A stretch of DNA of 64,000 bases from Acidovorax sp. 69 (lineage in GTDB: Bacteria > Pseudomonadota > Gammaproteobacteria > Burkholderiales > Burkholderiaceae_C): the NCBI RefSeq assembly GCF_002797445.1, contig NZ_PGEP01000001.1:3410501-3474500 (forward strand), written 5' to 3'. The notes beneath the pieces are model-generated. The model was not told the DNA's origin, made no database searches, and worked only from the letters and a program-made list of their open reading frames with translations. The translations under genes were made by a program, and so were the position numbers. This document shows, piece after piece, positions 1 to 9,261 of the stretch (position 1 is its first letter; each line of letters begins with the position of its first letter).

Positions 1-136
1 ACCGGGCCAGGTCGAACGGGGTGACAGGGGTGACGCCAGGGGGCGGAGTGGTGGATGAGCAGCCCATCAGGGCCAGGACACAGGCCGCAGACAAAAGCAG
101 CGCCGAGCGGCGAACCCACAGGAATGGTAGAGGCAT
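1..136 (-). CDS. Lipocalin-family lipoprotein, N-terminal part only
   Basis: The gene runs off the left edge; only the first 45 codons are present, starting at the ATG at 136. They encode a basic start, a hydrophobic stretch and a lipobox (ALMGC, Cys at about residue 25), so the product should be a lipid-anchored envelope protein. After the Cys comes a Ser/Thr/Pro linker and then VTPFDLAR, which resembles the segment just before the GTWYEIAR strand of bacterial lipocalins (Blc family). The lipocalin call rests on that short resemblance, since the barrel is outside the window. It is divergent from grxC. Confidence 0.55.
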   Translation of the reverse strand, partial: MPLPFLWVRRSALLLSAACVLALMGCSSTTPPPGVTPVTPFDLAR

Positions 137-228
137 AAATTACCAATCAGTCACAAAACAAACCGAATGGTAAACCACTCCACCACGGGACCAGTACAAG
201 CCTGCGCCATGCCCCGTAAACTCGCACC

Positions 229-471
229 ATGACCCTTCAAATCACCGTGTACTCCAAATCCGCCTGCCCGCAGTGCGAGTCGGCCAAGATGCTCCTCAAA
301 TCCCGCTCGCTGCCCTATGAGGAGATCAAGATCGATGACGAGGCCGAGCGCCTGGCGTTTTATGCCAAGTGCGGGCCGTCGGTGCGCCAGATGCCGCAAA
401 TTTTCATCAACGACCAACGCGTGGGCGGGCTGGCCGGGCTGCAAGCGGCACTGGCGCAACTGAGCGCCTGA
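229..471 (+). CDS. grxC: Glutaredoxin 3 family protein
   Basis: Small cytosolic thiol-disulfide oxidoreductase that uses glutathione to reduce protein disulfides. The 80 residues match the usual Grx3 length. The redox motif is CPQC at residues 13-16 (CPYC in the E. coli enzyme), the cis-proline loop is QMPQIF near residue 56, and a GG pair near 66 contributes to glutathione binding. The ATG is the only sensible start. It is divergent from the lipocalin gene and convergent with the DM13 gene, whose stop lies 11 bases beyond its own. The Tyr-to-Gln change inside CPxC is the one notable difference and may alter redox potential. Confidence 0.85.
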   Translation: MTLQITVYSKSACPQCESAKMLLKSRSLPYEEIKIDDEAERLAFYAKCGPSVRQMPQIFINDQRVGGLAGLQAALAQLSA

Positions 472-481
472 GCCCACCGCC

Positions 482-964
482 CTACCGGTACTGCGCGGCG
501 GTGATGAACTGGCCGAAAGTCTCGCACCACACGACCACGGTATTGAACTGCGCCGGGTCCGCGCCCTGCGGTACCGGAACGATGAAGTTGTTGAACGTCT
601 TCACATCCCCCACGCGCAGCATTTGCGGCTTGAGGCGCTGGAAGTCGGCCTCCGTCTCCACAAACGCGGGCGACAGGTAGAGCTTGTAGTCCGGCCCCGG
701 TGCCAGCTTGCCCGCCAGGCTGATGGCTTGCGGGCCAATGGACACCACGCCCTCACCCCAGTGCAGGGCGTCGCTGTCCTTCAGGTCACGGCGAAAGGTG
801 CCGGTCCATTGCACCGTGGGTACACTGGCCTGTACCTCTTGCAGCGTGGGTGCCGCAGGCGCGATCAGGACCGGCAACCAGTACACACCCGCTGCGAACC
901 CCACGACCAGGGTGAGCAGGTGCGAGGCGATGAGCAAAAGCGGTTTCGTGGCGGCGGGCAACAT
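482..964 (-). CDS. DM13 domain-containing membrane-anchored protein
   Basis: 160 residues with one hydrophobic segment (about 8-33) that anchors or exports the protein, followed by a DM13 domain (about 45-160). Family marks are YKLYLSP, the stretch GDVKTFNNFIVPVP and the C-terminal VVVWCETFGQFITAAQYR with its single conserved Cys. DM13 domains are proposed to be cytochrome-like redox or adhesion modules; the substrate is not known. The gene is convergent with grxC and follows the alpha/beta hydrolase on the same strand with a 26-bp gap. I see no partner gene that narrows its role. Confidence 0.8.
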   Translation of the reverse strand: MLPAATKPLLLIASHLLTLVVGFAAGVYWLPVLIAPAAPTLQEVQASVPTVQWTGTFRRDLKDSDALHWGEGVVSIGPQAISLAGKLAPGPDYKLYLSPAFVETEADFQRLKPQMLRVGDVKTFNNFIVPVPQGADPAQFNTVVVWCETFGQFITAAQYR

Positions 965-990
965 GTCGCGCCAATGTACCGCCAGTCACC

Positions 991-1856
991 TCACTGTGCT
1001 CGTGCCAAAAGCCCATCGACCAGTGCGTAATGCTCTGGCACGTTCAGCGCCGGTGCGTGACCGCAACCCGACACCTCAACCACTTGAGCCAGACCCCGTG
1101 CACCCGGACCGCGTGTGAGCATCTCGGCCGTGGTGTCGCGCAGCACCAGGTCTGACTCAGCACCGCGCAGGCACAACACGGGGATATCCAGCGCGTCGTA
1201 ATGGTCCCAGATCAGGTAGTCGTTAGCGTGGTGCGTGAACTGCTGCACCATGGCCGGGTCGTAATGCGGTGTCACCCGGCCATCGGGCAGACGGCGCGTG
1301 CTGCTCTCGGTCAGCAGGCGCCACTGTGCGTCGCTCAACCAGCCGTAGGGTTTGTACACCTGACGGAAGAACGCTTCCAGCTCCAGCACCGTGTCGAAGG
1401 CGGGCGGGTGGCCTGCATAGGCCTTGATGCGCTCCAGCGCAGCGTCGGCCAGGCGGGGGCGTTGTCGTTGAGAAGCAGGCTGGTAATGCGGTCCTTGAGC
1501 TGCGGCTCGAAAAGGCCCGATGCGCACACCGTGCCAATGGCACCGCCCATCGATGTGCCCACCCAGTGCGCCTTCTCGATACCCAACTGGTCAAACAGGC
1601 CGGCCGCAATTCGCGCGTAGAACGACAGGCAGTATTCGTCGAGCGGCACGCGTGCCCACTGGCTCAGCCCCCGCCCCAGCGTGTCCGGGCAGATCACGCG
1701 GTAGCGCGGGGCCAAGTGCGCTGCCAATGGGTCCATGTCGCGCCCCGTGCGCGCCAGGCCGTGCCAGGCAATCACCACCGGGGCATCGGGCGCGCCCCAT
1801 TCCATGTAATGGATTTCATAGCCAGCGCAGGTGGCGTAGCGCGAGGTGGGGGACAT
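991..1856 (-). CDS. Alpha/beta-fold hydrolase, reading frame broken once
   Basis: Encodes an alpha/beta hydrolase of about 288 residues once a one-base deletion is repaired. The first part (start at 1856, MSPTSRYATCAG) has the oxyanion-loop HG (AWHGLARTG) and nucleophile elbow GTSMGG. The second part, in another frame, carries the acid region (LCLRGAESDLV) and the catalytic His region (VSGCGHAPAL). The frames switch at the GGGGG run at 1455-1459, where LLLNDNAP should continue into RLADAALERIKAY. The total length is 3n-1, as one lost base predicts. A GTG at 1904 overlaps the stop of the upstream binding-protein gene and is an alternative start giving coupling. Last gene of the PHB locus; an intracellular esterase role is inference. 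Confidence 0.7.
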
Positions 1857-1900
1857 GATGGCGACCTTGTGGAACAGAGAAAATGAAGAGGATCGGTGGC

Positions 1901-3049
1901 TCACTTCATGAGGCGGCCATTGCTGCCAATGACGGTGACCTCGACATAGCGCGAGCCGATGCGGTTGGTGGGCGAGTAGCCCAGCGTGATACCGCCGAGG
2001 TCATAGCTTTGCAGCGACTCCAGCGCCTTCATCACCTTGGCGCGCGTAGGCACAGGCCCGGCGCGGCGCAACGCCTCGACGAGCACTTTGGCACCCAGGA
2101 ACTGCTCGAAGCTGGTGTAATTGACCTCGGCCTCGGGCGCGTACTTTTTGAGCAGCGTCTGGTACTCGCGCACCACCGGCAGCTGAGGCCGGTAGGGGTA
2201 AGGCACCACCTGGCTGATGCCCAGGCCGTGTGCGTTCTTGAGGCCCGCTAGCTTGACCAGTTCGGTCGGGTCCACCACCGATATGTTGTACAGCTGCGCC
2301 CCGCCGCCCTGCTCGCGGTAGCGCTGGATGAAGGCTGCGGCAGGCTTGTTCACCGCAATCATGATGACCGCATGCACATCGGCGGCCTTAATGGCCTTGA
2401 CGGCATCGTCTACCTTGTCGGTGTTGCGTTCATAGCCTGCAGACACCACCAGCTTGAGGTTGCGCTTGGCCAGCGCGGCCTCCACGCCCGCCAGGCCCGC
2501 CTTGCCAAAACCGTCGTCCTGGTACATCACGGCCACGCGGTTCATGCCCAGAGTGGTGAGCTGCTGCACCATATGCTCGGTCTCGTCCACGTAACCAGCG
2601 CGCACATGAAAGATCCAGGGGTTGAACGGGCTGCGCAGCGACTCGCCACCCGTATAGGGCGCTACCAGCGCGGCTCCGCCCTGCTCCAGCACGCCATCGG
2701 CCAGCAACTGGGTGATGTTGGCCGTGCCCGCAAAACCATACAGCGCCACCACCTCGGGTTTGGCCAGCATCTCGCGGGTCAGTCTTACCGTGTCGGCCAC
2801 TTTGTAGGCATCGTCGGCCACCACTTGGCGGACGGTGGCGCCATGTATGCCGCCCTGGGCATTGACCCAGTCAAAGTAGACCTTGCCGCCCAGCACCATC
2901 TGTGCACCGGTGCTGGCCAGCACACCAGTGAGCGGCGCCACCTGTCCAACCACAATGTCGGCGGCGTGCAGCGGCGGGGCCATAGCCCCGCTCCACACGA
3001 CCGCCAATGCTGTCGCCAGGCGGCGACTCCATGTCATGACTTTGTCCAT
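1901..3049 (-). CDS. Liv-type ABC transporter periplasmic substrate-binding protein
   Basis: 382 residues: a Sec signal peptide (cleavage near PLHAADIV, about residue 30) followed by a type-I periplasmic binding fold of the branched-chain amino acid family (Peripla_BP_6). Typical landmarks are VGQVAPLTG at the mature N-terminus, YGFAGTANITQ and VAVMYQDDGFGKAG. It lies downstream of livGFHM and the oligomer hydrolase on the same strand, so it probably delivers ligand to that permease. Ligands of this family range from amino acids to amides and hydroxy acids. In this setting 3-hydroxybutyrate or its short oligomers are plausible but unproven. A GAGGGG ribosome site precedes the ATG at 3049. Confidence 0.85.
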   Translation of the reverse strand: MDKVMTWSRRLATALAVVWSGAMAPPLHAADIVVGQVAPLTGVLASTGAQMVLGGKVYFDWVNAQGGIHGATVRQVVADDAYKVADTVRLTREMLAKPEVVALYGFAGTANITQLLADGVLEQGGAALVAPYTGGESLRSPFNPWIFHVRAGYVDETEHMVQQLTTLGMNRVAVMYQDDGFGKAGLAGVEAALAKRNLKLVVSAGYERNTDKVDDAVKAIKAADVHAVIMIAVNKPAAAFIQRYREQGGGAQLYNISVVDPTELVKLAGLKNAHGLGISQVVPYPYRPQLPVVREYQTLLKKYAPEAEVNYTSFEQFLGAKVLVEALRRAGPVPTRAKVMKALESLQSYDLGGITLGYSPTNRIGSRYVEVTVIGSNGRLMK

Positions 3050-3168
3050 ATCGGTTCATCCCCTCGTTAGGTGGCTTGCGGCCGCACCCACGGGCGGCGC
3101 TGGGGCACAAGGCCCGCGCGCACGTCAGGGGTCGGCGGTGACGGTGTGTCTGGCAAAGCTCTTTCAGG

Positions 3169-5313
3169 TCAATCGGGGATGGCAATGGCGCCAGCCGTGA
3201 TGGCAATGGCGTTGGCTGCCGCAGGGGTGACGGCCAGCGGCGGCACATTGGCCGCCGTGATGGCCGGGGCGCTGCCCGGTATGCCACCGCGTGGCACCGT
3301 GCGCACCACCTGGCTGCCCGGCAAGGCCTTGCCGTTGGCCAAGTGGTCGTACACGGCGTCAAGCGCCTGGTTCAGGTAGACATGCAGCGGCACATAGCGG
3401 CTGTCATAGCCCGGCAACACCGTAGGCAGGCCAATGAAGCTGTCAAAGTGCTGCGCATGGGCCACCTCCACATAGCTGAGCTTGCTGGCGGCGCCTTCCA
3501 CCTTCTTGTTCAGCGCGGCGTAGGGGCGCGAAGTGTGGCTCACGGGCAGCAGCGCATCGGCGCGGCCATGCACGATGATGGCTGGCTTGCCCCGCAGGTT
3601 GCCATTGCGACGGGTTTCATCCACGCCAGCCTGCAACTTCTTCGCCGCCGTGTCGGTGCCGGTGACCAGGTTGCGCAGGCACAGCGCGCCAGCGGTGTTC
3701 CAGTCGGCCACACCTGCATCCGAGAACGACAGGAAGTCGCGCGCCGGCCCGAGTTTGCCCAGGTTGTTCACCAGGTTGATGCCGCCCGAGGGAGGCACGC
3801 CGTTGCCCGTGGCAAACATGCCGGGCAGCGCAGCGGCAGCCAGCGGCGTCACCGCACCGGTCGCCGCCGTGGCGGCATAGCTAAAGCCACAAAGGTTGTC
3901 TTTCACACTGGCGCGTGACAGCCCGTTGGCAAAGGTCACAGCCACGGCAGGGGCCACTTCAAACGCCGCAAGCGAGGCATGCAGATCGTTGGACTCGGGC
4001 TCCCATCCATAGGCGCGCAGCTTCTCAAGCGCCTCTTCGGCCTGTGTGGCCGTGGTGCTGGCCGACAGCAAGCCTGCCGTCTTGAGCGCCGCACAGCGGT
4101 TGGGTGCGATCGGCAGTGCTGCACCGGCAAAACCCGCTGCAAACGCGGCAGCAAAGGGGCTGGTGCTGACCGAGGGCGCCAGTGATGCACAGGCCTGGTA
4201 CAGATTGGCGTAAGTGGTGAAGTCCACCAGCGTCTTGCCGGTGACGGCCACCTCGGCACTGCCACGGCGCACCGTGACGCCGGGACTGGCGGGCAGCTCC
4301 AGTGCGGGCTCGGACACGGCCACGCCGCTGATCAGGCCCTGGGTGTCCAGCTCGGCCGCAGCGATGGCGGCACCCCCGCCGTTGGAGATGCTCGATGCAA
4401 TGACGATGGTGTTGGCGGGGGTCAGCGTTTTCAGGCGCAGACCGTCAGCCGTGGTCGCACCGTAGCGCTGGTTGAGTACGTAATAGCCAAATTCCACAGC
4501 CTGCAGCGTGGTGGTACCCCAGTCCTTCTCGGAGTTTTGGCCGGAGTGTGCGTGCTTGAAAGCAAAGCGGTTGGGCGTGGCGGTGTTGAAGCCCGCCAGC
4601 TCCACGGCCGAGAGGCCTGCGTTGAAAGCGGCGTTTTTTCCTGCAGCGGTAGCCGTGGCGCGCGTGCCGTCAATCAGCGGCACGGTGTCGTTCTGCAGGT
4701 CGTGCGGCGCACCACCCGTGCCCTTGTCGGAGTAGGCCACGGCGCAGCCGCGTTTGAGGGCCCATTCACCGGTGGAGATGCCGCCATACACACCGCGCGA
4801 GCCTGACGCCGTGGCGGTGATCATGCAGGGCTTCTTGGGGTCGAAGCTGGTGGGAACCTGCACCATGAGCGTGACATTCTTGCGGCCCGTGCCGTCGTCG
4901 GCAAACGCGATGTATTCGGTGCCGGGCACCTTGCCCTCGCCCGCAGTGACCTTGCCCTGCGCATCCACATTGGGGCCGTACAGCAGCCCGTAGCCGCCTG
5001 CCGCCGTCATGTCGAGCATGGCGCGGTAATTGGTGTGGATGGCGGTGCGGCGCAGCTCGGCCGCCGTCGGCTTGAGCGGGTCGGCATAGGCTGGTGGCGC
5101 GGCCGCAGCCAGGCCCGTGGCACCGAGGCCCGCCGTGAGCAGGTCGTTGCTGGTGCCGTCGTACACGGCTTCGCTGATCGCTCCGAGGTAGGTGGGTTTG
5201 GTATTGGGGGCCGCGTTGTCATCATTGCCGCCACCACAGGCGGCCAGAACGGCGGCAGCCAGGGCAGCGGGAACAAAGGGACGAAAACGCGGGTTCTTCA
5301 TGCTCATCTTCAT
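3169..5313 (-). CDS. D-(-)-3-hydroxybutyrate oligomer hydrolase, lipoprotein
   Basis: 714 residues of the 3HB-oligomer hydrolase family (EC 3.1.1.22), which cleaves soluble 3-hydroxybutyrate oligomers, the products of PHB depolymerase, to monomer. The ATG at 5313 has an AGGAGA site seven bases upstream; the open frame extends further but without a better start. The N-terminus is a lipoprotein signal with lipobox LAAC (Cys about residue 24) followed by GGGNDDN, so the enzyme is membrane-anchored in the periplasm or outer membrane. The likely nucleophile elbow is SISNGGGAA near the middle, and the C-terminal part has GRADALLPV and a late His (EVAHAQHFDSF). It sits between livM and the binding-protein gene, which couples oligomer cleavage with uptake. 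Confidence 0.9.
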   Translation of the reverse strand: MKMSMKNPRFRPFVPAALAAAVLAACGGGNDDNAAPNTKPTYLGAISEAVYDGTSNDLLTAGLGATGLAAAAPPAYADPLKPTAAELRRTAIHTNYRAMLDMTAAGGYGLLYGPNVDAQGKVTAGEGKVPGTEYIAFADDGTGRKNVTLMVQVPTSFDPKKPCMITATASGSRGVYGGISTGEWALKRGCAVAYSDKGTGGAPHDLQNDTVPLIDGTRATATAAGKNAAFNAGLSAVELAGFNTATPNRFAFKHAHSGQNSEKDWGTTTLQAVEFGYYVLNQRYGATTADGLRLKTLTPANTIVIASSISNGGGAAIAAAELDTQGLISGVAVSEPALELPASPGVTVRRGSAEVAVTGKTLVDFTTYANLYQACASLAPSVSTSPFAAAFAAGFAGAALPIAPNRCAALKTAGLLSASTTATQAEEALEKLRAYGWEPESNDLHASLAAFEVAPAVAVTFANGLSRASVKDNLCGFSYAATAATGAVTPLAAAALPGMFATGNGVPPSGGINLVNNLGKLGPARDFLSFSDAGVADWNTAGALCLRNLVTGTDTAAKKLQAGVDETRRNGNLRGKPAIIVHGRADALLPVSHTSRPYAALNKKVEGAASKLSYVEVAHAQHFDSFIGLPTVLPGYDSRYVPLHVYLNQALDAVYDHLANGKALPGSQVVRTVPRGGIPGSAPAITAANVPPLAVTPAAANAIAITAGAIAIPD

Positions 5314-5411
5314 GTGCTTGTCTCCTGGATTTTTCTTTGCGTCTTTTTGCACAGCTAACGAACCAACCAACATCCCAGACCGCACCGGTTGCCCCGCACG
5401 GCCCGGGTTGC

Positions 5412-6485
5412 TTACCCCACCTTGCGCACAGCTGCCGCGCGCAGGCGCCCCACCACACCGGTGGGGAAGTAGTAAACAGACAGAACAAACAGCACGCCCA
5501 GCCACAGCAGCCAGCGGTCTGGCGAGAGCAAGGCAGACAGCCAGGGCAGGCCAGAGGTGGCCTCACTGCCCAGGCGCAGCAGGTCCTGCAGATAGCTTTG
5601 CGCCACCAGGAACAACACGGCCCCGATGGCCGAACCGTAGATGGTGCCCATGCCACCGATCACCACGATGAGCAGGCAGTCCATCATGATTTCGAAGCTG
5701 AGCGAGGTGTCCGGCCCGTTGTAGCGCAGCCAGAGCGCCAGCATCGCGCCTGCCATCGTGGCAAACAGCGCCGACAGCACGCTCGATGTGGTGCGGTACA
5801 CCACCACGCGGTAGCCAATGGCCTCGGCGCGGAACTCGTTCTCGCGGATGGCCTGCAGCACGCGGCCGAACGGCGAATTCACGATGCGCAGCAACGCCAG
5901 CACCAGCGCCACCGCCGTGACGAACAGCAGGTAATAGCACAACAGCCGCCCATCAAGCGTGACGCCCAGGAAGGGCTCGTCGAAGGGTTCGAAACTCGGC
6001 GACAGGATCTCGGGCACCTTGAACGTCAGCCCGTCCTCTCCACCGGTGATGTCGGACAGCTGCGAGGCCAGCGTCTGGAACGCGGCCGCCACGGCCAGCG
6101 TGATCATGGCGAAGAAGATGGCCCGCACGCGCAGCGAAAACAGCCCCACAGCCAGCGACAGCAGCAGCGAGAGCACCAATGCGCCACCCAGCCCCACGGC
6201 CAGTGCCGACCACGTGGGCCCCATGCGCGTGGTGGCTACCGCGATGCCATAGGCCCCGATGCCGAAAAACATGGTGTGCGCAAAGCTCACGATGCCGGTG
6301 TAGCCCAGCAACAGGTCGAAGCTGGCGACCAGCACCACAAAGATCAGCACCTTGGCCGCCACCGACAGCGCCTTGACGCCGGGGAACAGGAAGGGTGCAA
6401 ATGCCAGCCCAAGAAGGATGGCCACGAGGATCACCGCCAGCACCTTGCTGCGCGGGTAGTCGCCGGAGAGAAGTCGGTTCAGCAT
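5412..6485 (-). CDS. livM: Branched-chain amino acid-type ABC transporter permease LivM
   Basis: Integral inner-membrane permease of 357 residues with about nine hydrophobic segments and the LivM cytoplasmic loop motif (TVFGRVLQAIRENE-like; here NSPFGRVLQAIRENEFRAEA), which contacts the ATPase subunits. It forms the translocation pore together with LivH, encoded 16 bp upstream on the same strand. The C-terminus ends in a short basic tail. No codon or frame problem is seen. Specificity cannot be read from the permease; its position between livH and the 3HB-oligomer hydrolase argues that it may carry a hydroxyacid in place of, or as well as, amino acids. Confidence 0.88.
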   Translation of the reverse strand: MLNRLLSGDYPRSKVLAVILVAILLGLAFAPFLFPGVKALSVAAKVLIFVVLVASFDLLLGYTGIVSFAHTMFFGIGAYGIAVATTRMGPTWSALAVGLGGALVLSLLLSLAVGLFSLRVRAIFFAMITLAVAAAFQTLASQLSDITGGEDGLTFKVPEILSPSFEPFDEPFLGVTLDGRLLCYYLLFVTAVALVLALLRIVNSPFGRVLQAIRENEFRAEAIGYRVVVYRTTSSVLSALFATMAGAMLALWLRYNGPDTSLSFEIMMDCLLIVVIGGMGTIYGSAIGAVLFLVAQSYLQDLLRLGSEATSGLPWLSALLSPDRWLLWLGVLFVLSVYYFPTGVVGRLRAAAVRKVG

Positions 6486-6501
6486 GTCAGTCGGCTCCTC
6501 A

Positions 6502-7488
6502 TCAGCGGTTGGCCACGGGATAGACGCCCTGCGGACGCCACAAGAGAATGGCCACCATCAAAGCGATGTTGGAGAACAGCGCCACCTTGGGCACCAGGAA
6601 ACCGGTGTAGTTGGCCATCAGCCCCACCAGCAATGCACCGATGAGGGCGCCGCCCGTGCTGCCCAGGCCGCCGATGATGATCACGATGAAGATCAGCACA
6701 TTGACCTGTGCGCCCATCTGCGGCACCACGTTTTGCTGGTACAGGCCCCACATCACGCCGCCCAGGCCGGCCAGGGCCGAGCCCACCACGAACACGCCAA
6801 TGAACAGACGGCGGATGCGGTAGCCGAGCGACTCGACCATCTCGCGGTCCTGCACGCCAGCACGTATCAACAGGCCGACCTTGGTGCGCGACAGCGTCCA
6901 GGCCAGCACGCCAAACACCAGCAGGCCCACAGCCACGGCCACCAGGCGGTATTTTTCGATGGCGGCGTCGCCGATGAGCAGCGAGCCCCGCATGCCCTCA
7001 GGCAGCGGCAGTGGGATCTGCGCGGGGCCCCAGATGACCTTGATGAGTTCTTCACCAATGATCATGCCGCCCATGGTGATGAGGATCTGCTTCAGGTGCT
7101 GGCCGTACACAGGCCGCACGATGAAGCGCTCGAACGCCAGCCCCACCGCGCCCGCCACGGCCATGGCCACCAGCATGGCAGGCAGCACGGCCAGCAGGTT
7201 GCGCCACAGGTCAGCGCTTTGTGTGTAGTCGGTCATGCTGCCCAGCACGCTGGTGGCCACGAAGGCGCCCAGCGCAATGAACACACCGTGCCCGAAGTTG
7301 AGCACGTCCATGAGGCCAAACACCAGCGTGAGGCCCGAGGCGATGATGAACACGATCATGCCCATGGCCAGCCCCGCCACCGTGAGTGTGAGCCAGGTGC
7401 TGGGCGAGCCGATGAAGGGCAGCACCAGGAGTGCCAGCGCGGGCACCAGGGCCAGGGGCTTCCAGTCGAAGTCGCGGGTGGCGCTCAT
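6502..7488 (-). CDS. livH: Branched-chain amino acid-type ABC transporter permease LivH
   Basis: 328-residue multi-spanning permease, partner of LivM. Visible family marks are GLTLVFGLMDVLNFGHG in the first third and the coupling-loop stretch SRTKVGLLIRAGVQDREM; the final third has the glycine-rich GGLGSTGGALIGA. The ATG at 7488 follows a GGAGAA ribosome site. Between this gene and livF there is a 115-bp gap that holds one copy of the dispersed intergenic repeat, the only interruption in an otherwise tight livGFHM block. Confidence 0.88.
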   Translation of the reverse strand: MSATRDFDWKPLALVPALALLVLPFIGSPSTWLTLTVAGLAMGMIVFIIASGLTLVFGLMDVLNFGHGVFIALGAFVATSVLGSMTDYTQSADLWRNLLAVLPAMLVAMAVAGAVGLAFERFIVRPVYGQHLKQILITMGGMIIGEELIKVIWGPAQIPLPLPEGMRGSLLIGDAAIEKYRLVAVAVGLLVFGVLAWTLSRTKVGLLIRAGVQDREMVESLGYRIRRLFIGVFVVGSALAGLGGVMWGLYQQNVVPQMGAQVNVLIFIVIIIGGLGSTGGALIGALLVGLMANYTGFLVPKVALFSNIALMVAILLWRPQGVYPVANR

Positions 7489-7525
7489 GCGAGTTCTCCT
7501 GCAGCGTTGCGGCTGCCCATTTCAT

Positions 7526-7590
7526 TTGCTACTGTATTCATAGCTACTAGCGCTTTACCATCAAGCGCCAGAGGCCAAAACGACTTAAAA
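7526..7590 (+). repeat. Dispersed intergenic repeat, copy 1
   Basis: The stretch reads TTGCTACTGTATTCATAGCT, then ACTAGCGCTTTACCATCAAG and CGCCAGAGGCCAAAACGACT. It shares its core (ATAGCT, AGCGCTT, CATCAAGCGC, GGCC) with copies near 48750, 51023, 51373, 53978 and more loosely 13991 and 63637. The AGCGCTT/AAGCGC arms can form a small hairpin. It sits between livH and livF. Confidence 0.7.
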
Positions 7591-7603
7591 ACCACCAATC
7601 CAC

Positions 7604-8344
7604 TCATAGTGCCAACCCCAGCAGCGACCGCTGCAGTGCCTCGTCCTCGGCCAACGCGGCCATGCTGCCCGCATGCACCACCTGGCCGTTGTCCATCACG
7701 GCGACGGTGTCACCGAGCCGCTTGGCGAAATTGATGTTCTGCTCGACAAGCAGAATCGTCACGCCACTCTTTTTGAGCTGGTCGAACGCCTCGATCATGT
7801 TGTTGATGATGGCGGGCGCCAGGCCCTTGCTCGGTTCATCGACGATGAGCAAGTCGCGCGGCTCCACGATGGCGCGGCTCACTGCCACCATCTGCTTTTG
7901 TCCGCCGCTGAGCTTGCCAGCGGGGTGATTCCAGAACTTCTCCACCGCGGGAAAGAGCTTGAAGATCCACTGCAGGCGCTCCTGGTCCATCTGAGCGGCA
8001 TTGCGCGCACTGCGCGCGGCCAGCAGCATGTTTTCCTTCACGGTGAGGTCGGCAAAGATGCCCATGTTTTCGGGCACGTAGGCGATGTTCATGCCTGCGA
8101 TCTGCGGCGTGTTCATCGCGGTGATGTCTTTGCCGCCGAAGTGGATCGAGCCTTGCGACGCATGCCACAGGCCCATGATGGTGCGCAGCGTGGTCGTCTT
8201 GCCCGCGCCGTTGCGGCCCAGCAGCATGGTGAGCTGGCCCTTGGGCACGGCCAAATCCACGCCGTGCAGGATGTGGTACGCCCCGATGTGGGTGTGCACG
8301 CCCTTGAGTTCGAGCAGGTTGGGGGTTGCGGTCGTCGTACTCAT
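7604..8344 (-). CDS. livF: Branched-chain amino acid-type ABC transporter ATPase LivF
   Basis: 246-residue cytoplasmic ATPase. Walker A is GRNGAGKTT (about residues 44-52), the Q-loop region has YVPENMGIF, the ABC signature is LSGGQKQMV, Walker B is LLIVDEPSKGL, and the switch His follows in VEQNINFAKR, a LivF-type ending. It pairs with LivG to power LivHM. Its start overlaps the livG stop by four bases, so the two are translationally coupled. Confidence 0.9.
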   Translation of the reverse strand: MSTTTATPNLLELKGVHTHIGAYHILHGVDLAVPKGQLTMLLGRNGAGKTTTLRTIMGLWHASQGSIHFGGKDITAMNTPQIAGMNIAYVPENMGIFADLTVKENMLLAARSARNAAQMDQERLQWIFKLFPAVEKFWNHPAGKLSGGQKQMVAVSRAIVEPRDLLIVDEPSKGLAPAIINNMIEAFDQLKKSGVTILLVEQNINFAKRLGDTVAVMDNGQVVHAGSMAALAEDEALQRSLLGLAL

Positions 8345-9135
8345 GCGGCCTCCTTCTCTGCGTCCTTGTCAGCGTCCTTGGAGACACCCAGGTAGGCCTC
8401 TTGCACCACGGGCGATGCGATCACCTCGGCTGGCGGGCCATCGGCCACCAGCGTGCCGTTGGTCAGCACGATGATGCGGTCGGCCAGCTCGCGCACCACG
8501 TCCATCTTGTGCTCCACCAGCAAGATGATCTTGGTCTTGTCCTTCTTCAGCTCGCGGATCAGATTCAGGATCACAGGCGCCTCGTCGTGGCTCATGCCGG
8601 CCGTGGGCTCGTCGAACATGTAGACCTGCGGCTCCAGCGCCATGAGCAGCGCAACTTCGAGCTTGCGCTGGTCGCCGTGGGGCAGGCTGGCCACGGGGGT
8701 GTCGGCACGGTCGGTCATGGCCACGGCCTGCAGGATCACGCGGGCACGCTGGGTGAGCGCGTGGTGGTCGCTCCAGATGCTCCACAGGTTCAGGCCCCGG
8801 CGGTGCTTGCCCTCTTGTGTGGCCTGCACGGCCAGGCGCACGTTCTCCAGCACGCTGAGGTTGGGAAACAGGTTGGTGAGCTGAAACGCCCGGCCCAGCC
8901 CCGCATGCGTGCGCGCCGAGACCGACTGGCCCGTGAGGTCCTGCCCGCCCAGCGTCACGCTGCCGCTGGTGGCCTTGAGTTGCCCCGAGATCAGGTTGAA
9001 GTAGGTGGTCTTGCCCGCGCCGTTGGGGCCCACGATGGCGGTCAGCGTGCCAGGCTCGAAAGAGCAGGTCACGCCATTGACCGCCACGTGGCCGCCAAAG
9101 CGGATGGTCAAGTCCTTGGTGGCCAAGGTGCTCAT
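8341..9135 (-). CDS. livG: Branched-chain amino acid-type ABC transporter ATPase LivG
   Basis: 264-residue ATPase, first gene of the livGFHM block. Walker A is GPNGAGKTT (about residue 36), the signature region reads LPHGDQRKLE (a LivG-type variant of LSGGQ), Walker B is MFDEPTAGM, and VEHKMDVV contains the switch His. The C-terminus ends in an Asp/Lys/Glu-rich tail, a little unusual and probably unstructured. A 247-bp gap containing a strong hairpin separates it from the PHB depolymerase gene upstream. Confidence 0.9.
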   Translation of the reverse strand: MSTLATKDLTIRFGGHVAVNGVTCSFEPGTLTAIVGPNGAGKTTYFNLISGQLKATSGSVTLGGQDLTGQSVSARTHAGLGRAFQLTNLFPNLSVLENVRLAVQATQEGKHRRGLNLWSIWSDHHALTQRARVILQAVAMTDRADTPVASLPHGDQRKLEVALLMALEPQVYMFDEPTAGMSHDEAPVILNLIRELKKDKTKIILLVEHKMDVVRELADRIIVLTNGTLVADGPPAEVIASPVVQEAYLGVSKDADKDAEKEAA

Positions 9136-9261
9136 GGGTGGGGGTTCACTTTCACGGTCTGAGTCATTTCATTCAAAGAGCCCGGCAACCCTGGCCTGCG
9201 GCGGGGTGCCAAGACCTTCACTGGGTTTCCATCGTCAACAGTCTCCGCAACAGGCGCGGTC

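Noticed and set aside
9196..9211. TGGCAC on the minus strand upstream of livG, resembling a sigma-54 -24 element
   Set aside because: The GC of the would-be -12 element is one base too close (nine bases instead of ten after GG), and sigma-54 promoters do not tolerate that spacing.
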